From NCBI GenBank assembly GCA_945860955.1, contig CAMATH010000065.1:1-44744 (forward strand): 44,744 nucleotides of DNA. The letters run 5' to 3'. Each line of letters begins with the position of its first letter. Position 1 is the first letter of the stretch. This document shows, piece by piece, positions 43,167 to 44,744 of the stretch. Both the position numbers and the translations under genes were made by a program. The DNA comes from Planctomicrobium piriforme. Its GTDB lineage: Bacteria > Planctomycetota > Planctomycetia > Planctomycetales > Planctomycetaceae. The notes beneath the pieces are model-generated. The model worked only from the letters and a program-made list of their open reading frames with translations. It made no database searches and had not been told where the DNA came from.

Positions 43167-44744
43167 CGTGTACTGACGTGTGGGTCGGCGGACTTCGTCG
43201 AGGTTTTGGGCAGTCTGCGGGCACTCGGAAGATGCTGACTTCCCTCCCGGGGGCGTTAGCAGGCGAGGTTGCGCGCACCTTCGGCCAAAACTGTGGATTG
43301 AATCGAATGGTCGCCGGTTTTTGTTGACTTCGCGTGCCGGGGCGTCATCCCTTTTCGATCGCAGGAGCCGGAACTTCTTTGGCGGCGTCGTGGAGCATCA
43401 CTTCGTAGAGGTGACGCATCGAGTCGAATTTGAAGTGCCAGAAATGGGATCGGAGTTGTTCCCACAACGCACGCTTGCTGCCGCACTTTTCCCATACGGC
43501 CTGGAACAGTTTGCACGCCAACTGCTGGGTTTGGTCGACCAGGAAAGCCAGCATCATGAGCATGGCGAATACGACGGAGAGATTTTGCTTCCCGTGTCCG
43601 AAGTTGTGTTCGAACTGGTACCCTTGGTTCTTCAGCGTGTTGAAGGTTTCGTTTTCGATCTTCCAGCGGCCGCGTGCTCCTCGAACGAGGAGTTCCGCAT
43701 TGTCGAGTGTGATCGCAATATCCGTCACCCAACTGAAATGCCTCACGACCTTACCATCAGGTCCATGCTCGGTGTATTGCAGGAAGTTCACGATCAGGTG
43801 TTGGTGGCTCTCGTTCAATGGCACTTGATTCACGAAGCAGACTTCGAAGGCATTCCCCTTGTCGGTGCGTCCGGCCACGATGACGGCGCGGTCGTCTTCG
43901 AACGCCTTGACTAACTGCTCAAAGAGATACTTGTGATCGCCCGGTTTGGCGCCGAGGATGAAGCTCATGTTGTTTGCCAGGATCTCTTCAATGTGCGGAC
44001 CATTGCTGGCCAGCCCATCCTCGATCACGATGAATTTCATTTTTGGGTGTTCTGCCCGGGTTTTCCGCAGCAATCGCTTCGTCGCGTTTCGTTCGCAGTC
44101 GTTCTTGCTGCTGCCGTCCTGCTTGATGATCGGCTCCGGCGCAAGCGGGATCACCTCGCGAAATCCCGGATGAACAATGGCTACTCCCACCATCTGGTGG
44201 GAGTAGCTGATCTCTCCTGTGGTGCTGTTCACCTTCTCCAGGCAGGAATCGCAATGCACTTCTGTTGAAGAGAAGTATCCGGTCGCGTCCATGGCCAGCA
44301 AGAAGTGCCCGTCGAGAAACACCAATTGTTCCAAGGCTTTTCCGCGCTGCAGCGCTCGAAATACGTCCCCGAATACGGGACGCAACGTCTCGGGATCGAC
44401 TGGATCCAAAGTTTCGCGCATGCGGGTGTCGCTGGGGACTCGAATGATCCCGTACAGTCGCCGCAGGTTCCCCTCATGTCGTCGTTCGTCGAACGCGAGG
44501 AGCGACGGATCCTTAAGAGAGAACATTGCGAATGCCGACATCAAAACATCGCTCAAAGCGATCGCCGGTTGTGGGCGATGATCTTTGATTCGCGAGAAAC
44601 TCTGGCCCACCAGGGAGATCAGCCCATCGGCTGACAACGCCTCACGAGTTTTCGGTGTCGACACGGCACGTCCTTGTGCGAAGCTGGGTTCAAATCCGGC
44701 GAATTCGCCGCGAGGACCAGTCTACCAAGCTGCCCCCGCATAGG
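43167..44744 (-). mobile_element. Insertion sequence with DDE transposase; ends not resolved
   Basis: The transposase gene and its flanks are treated as an insertion sequence. Terminal inverted repeats could not be identified by eye: the right end may lie beyond the window, and the left end is somewhere between about 43167 and 43344. The family is uncertain. Confidence 0.5.
43345..44664 (-). CDS. DDE transposase
   Basis: A 439-residue transposase with an RNase H-like catalytic core. The DDE residues are visible: Asp126 in AMDATGYFSS, Asp216 in IVIEDGLAS and Glu337 in RGRWKIENETFNTLKNQG, the last in a W-x-I-E-N pattern typical of IS4-like and related families. HNFGHGKQNL follows, with further helical C-terminal sequence. 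The frame is intact. The GTG at 44664 has AAGGA six bases upstream. It is directed toward and lies just upstream of the truncated cadherin-like gene, which suggests that insertion cut that gene. Confidence 0.9.
   Translation of the reverse strand: MSTPKTREALSADGLISLVGQSFSRIKDHRPQPAIALSDVLMSAFAMFSLKDPSLLAFDERRHEGNLRRLYGIIRVPSDTRMRETLDPVDPETLRPVFGDVFRALQRGKALEQLVFLDGHFLLAMDATGYFSSTEVHCDSCLEKVNSTTGEISYSHQMVGVAIVHPGFREVIPLAPEPIIKQDGSSKNDCERNATKRLLRKTRAEHPKMKFIVIEDGLASNGPHIEEILANNMSFILGAKPGDHKYLFEQLVKAFEDDRAVIVAGRTDKGNAFEVCFVNQVPLNESHQHLIVNFLQYTEHGPDGKVVRHFSWVTDIAITLDNAELLVRGARGRWKIENETFNTLKNQGYQFEHNFGHGKQNLSVVFAMLMMLAFLVDQTQQLACKLFQAVWEKCGSKRALWEQLRSHFWHFKFDSMRHLYEVMLHDAAKEVPAPAIEKG

Noticed and set aside
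43167-44744. Terminal inverted repeats of the insertion sequence
   Set aside because: Only short G-rich similarities were found between the two flanks; none was convincing, so boundaries are left open.
1-44744. CRISPR arrays or rRNA genes
   Set aside because: No regularly spaced direct repeats and no rRNA-like conserved stretches were seen on reading the window.

Overview
The window reads as chromosomal DNA of a planctomycete (class Planctomycetia). The strongest pointers are a secreted cytochrome-like DUF1549/DUF1553 protein followed by a Tat-exported DUF1501 protein, a Tat-exported Gfo/Idh/MocA oxidoreductase, a permease fused to a CPBP protease, and high-GC coding throughout. No rRNA, tRNA or CRISPR array was found. 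All identifications come from reading protein motifs by eye; no database search was run.

Layout. 1-1.5 kb: an edge fragment and two tandem Uma2-family nuclease-like genes. 1.6-10.1 kb (minus strand): a heavy-metal efflux operon with a secreted Cys/His-rich protein, two periplasmic adaptors, a CzcA-type RND pump, a metal-binding lipoprotein and a CDF transporter. Four copies of a C-x2-H-x6-C-x2-C motif are spread over the lipoprotein and both adaptors. 10.3-15.6 kb (minus): a compact cluster resembling the core of a type VII (WXG100/EssC) system, made of two WXG100-like proteins, a coiled-coil protein and a 1348-residue three-domain FtsK/SpoIIIE ATPase. 15.6-17.7 kb: about 880 bases without a clear gene, then a stand-alone reverse transcriptase preceded by a perfect 10-bp hairpin. 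17.8-19.5 kb: a membrane acyltransferase with ankyrin repeats inserted between membrane segments.

19.8-25.2 kb (plus): 6-phosphogluconate dehydrogenase, an MBL-fold hydrolase and a methyltransferase, tightly packed, then the permease/CPBP fusion. 25.3-30.4 kb (minus): the DUF1501 and DUF1549/1553 pair. 30.8-36.1 kb: a cold-shock protein with a probable long leader, a small lipoprotein, a divergent membrane pyrophosphatase and the Gfo/Idh/MocA oxidoreductase, punctuated by strong hairpin terminators. 36.2-39.6 kb: an SDR coupled to a TM2 protein, a lipid-kinase-like protein and an FHA/coiled-coil protein. 39.7-43.2 kb: a large cadherin-like repeat protein with no convincing start, bordered by a DDE transposase (43.3-44.7 kb) that probably interrupted it.

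The most notable points are the type VII-like cluster in a diderm bacterium, the stand-alone reverse transcriptase with its non-coding upstream region, the shared metal-binding motif in the efflux operon, the ankyrin-acyltransferase fusion, and the alternating A-B-A-B-A module pattern of the cadherin-like protein.
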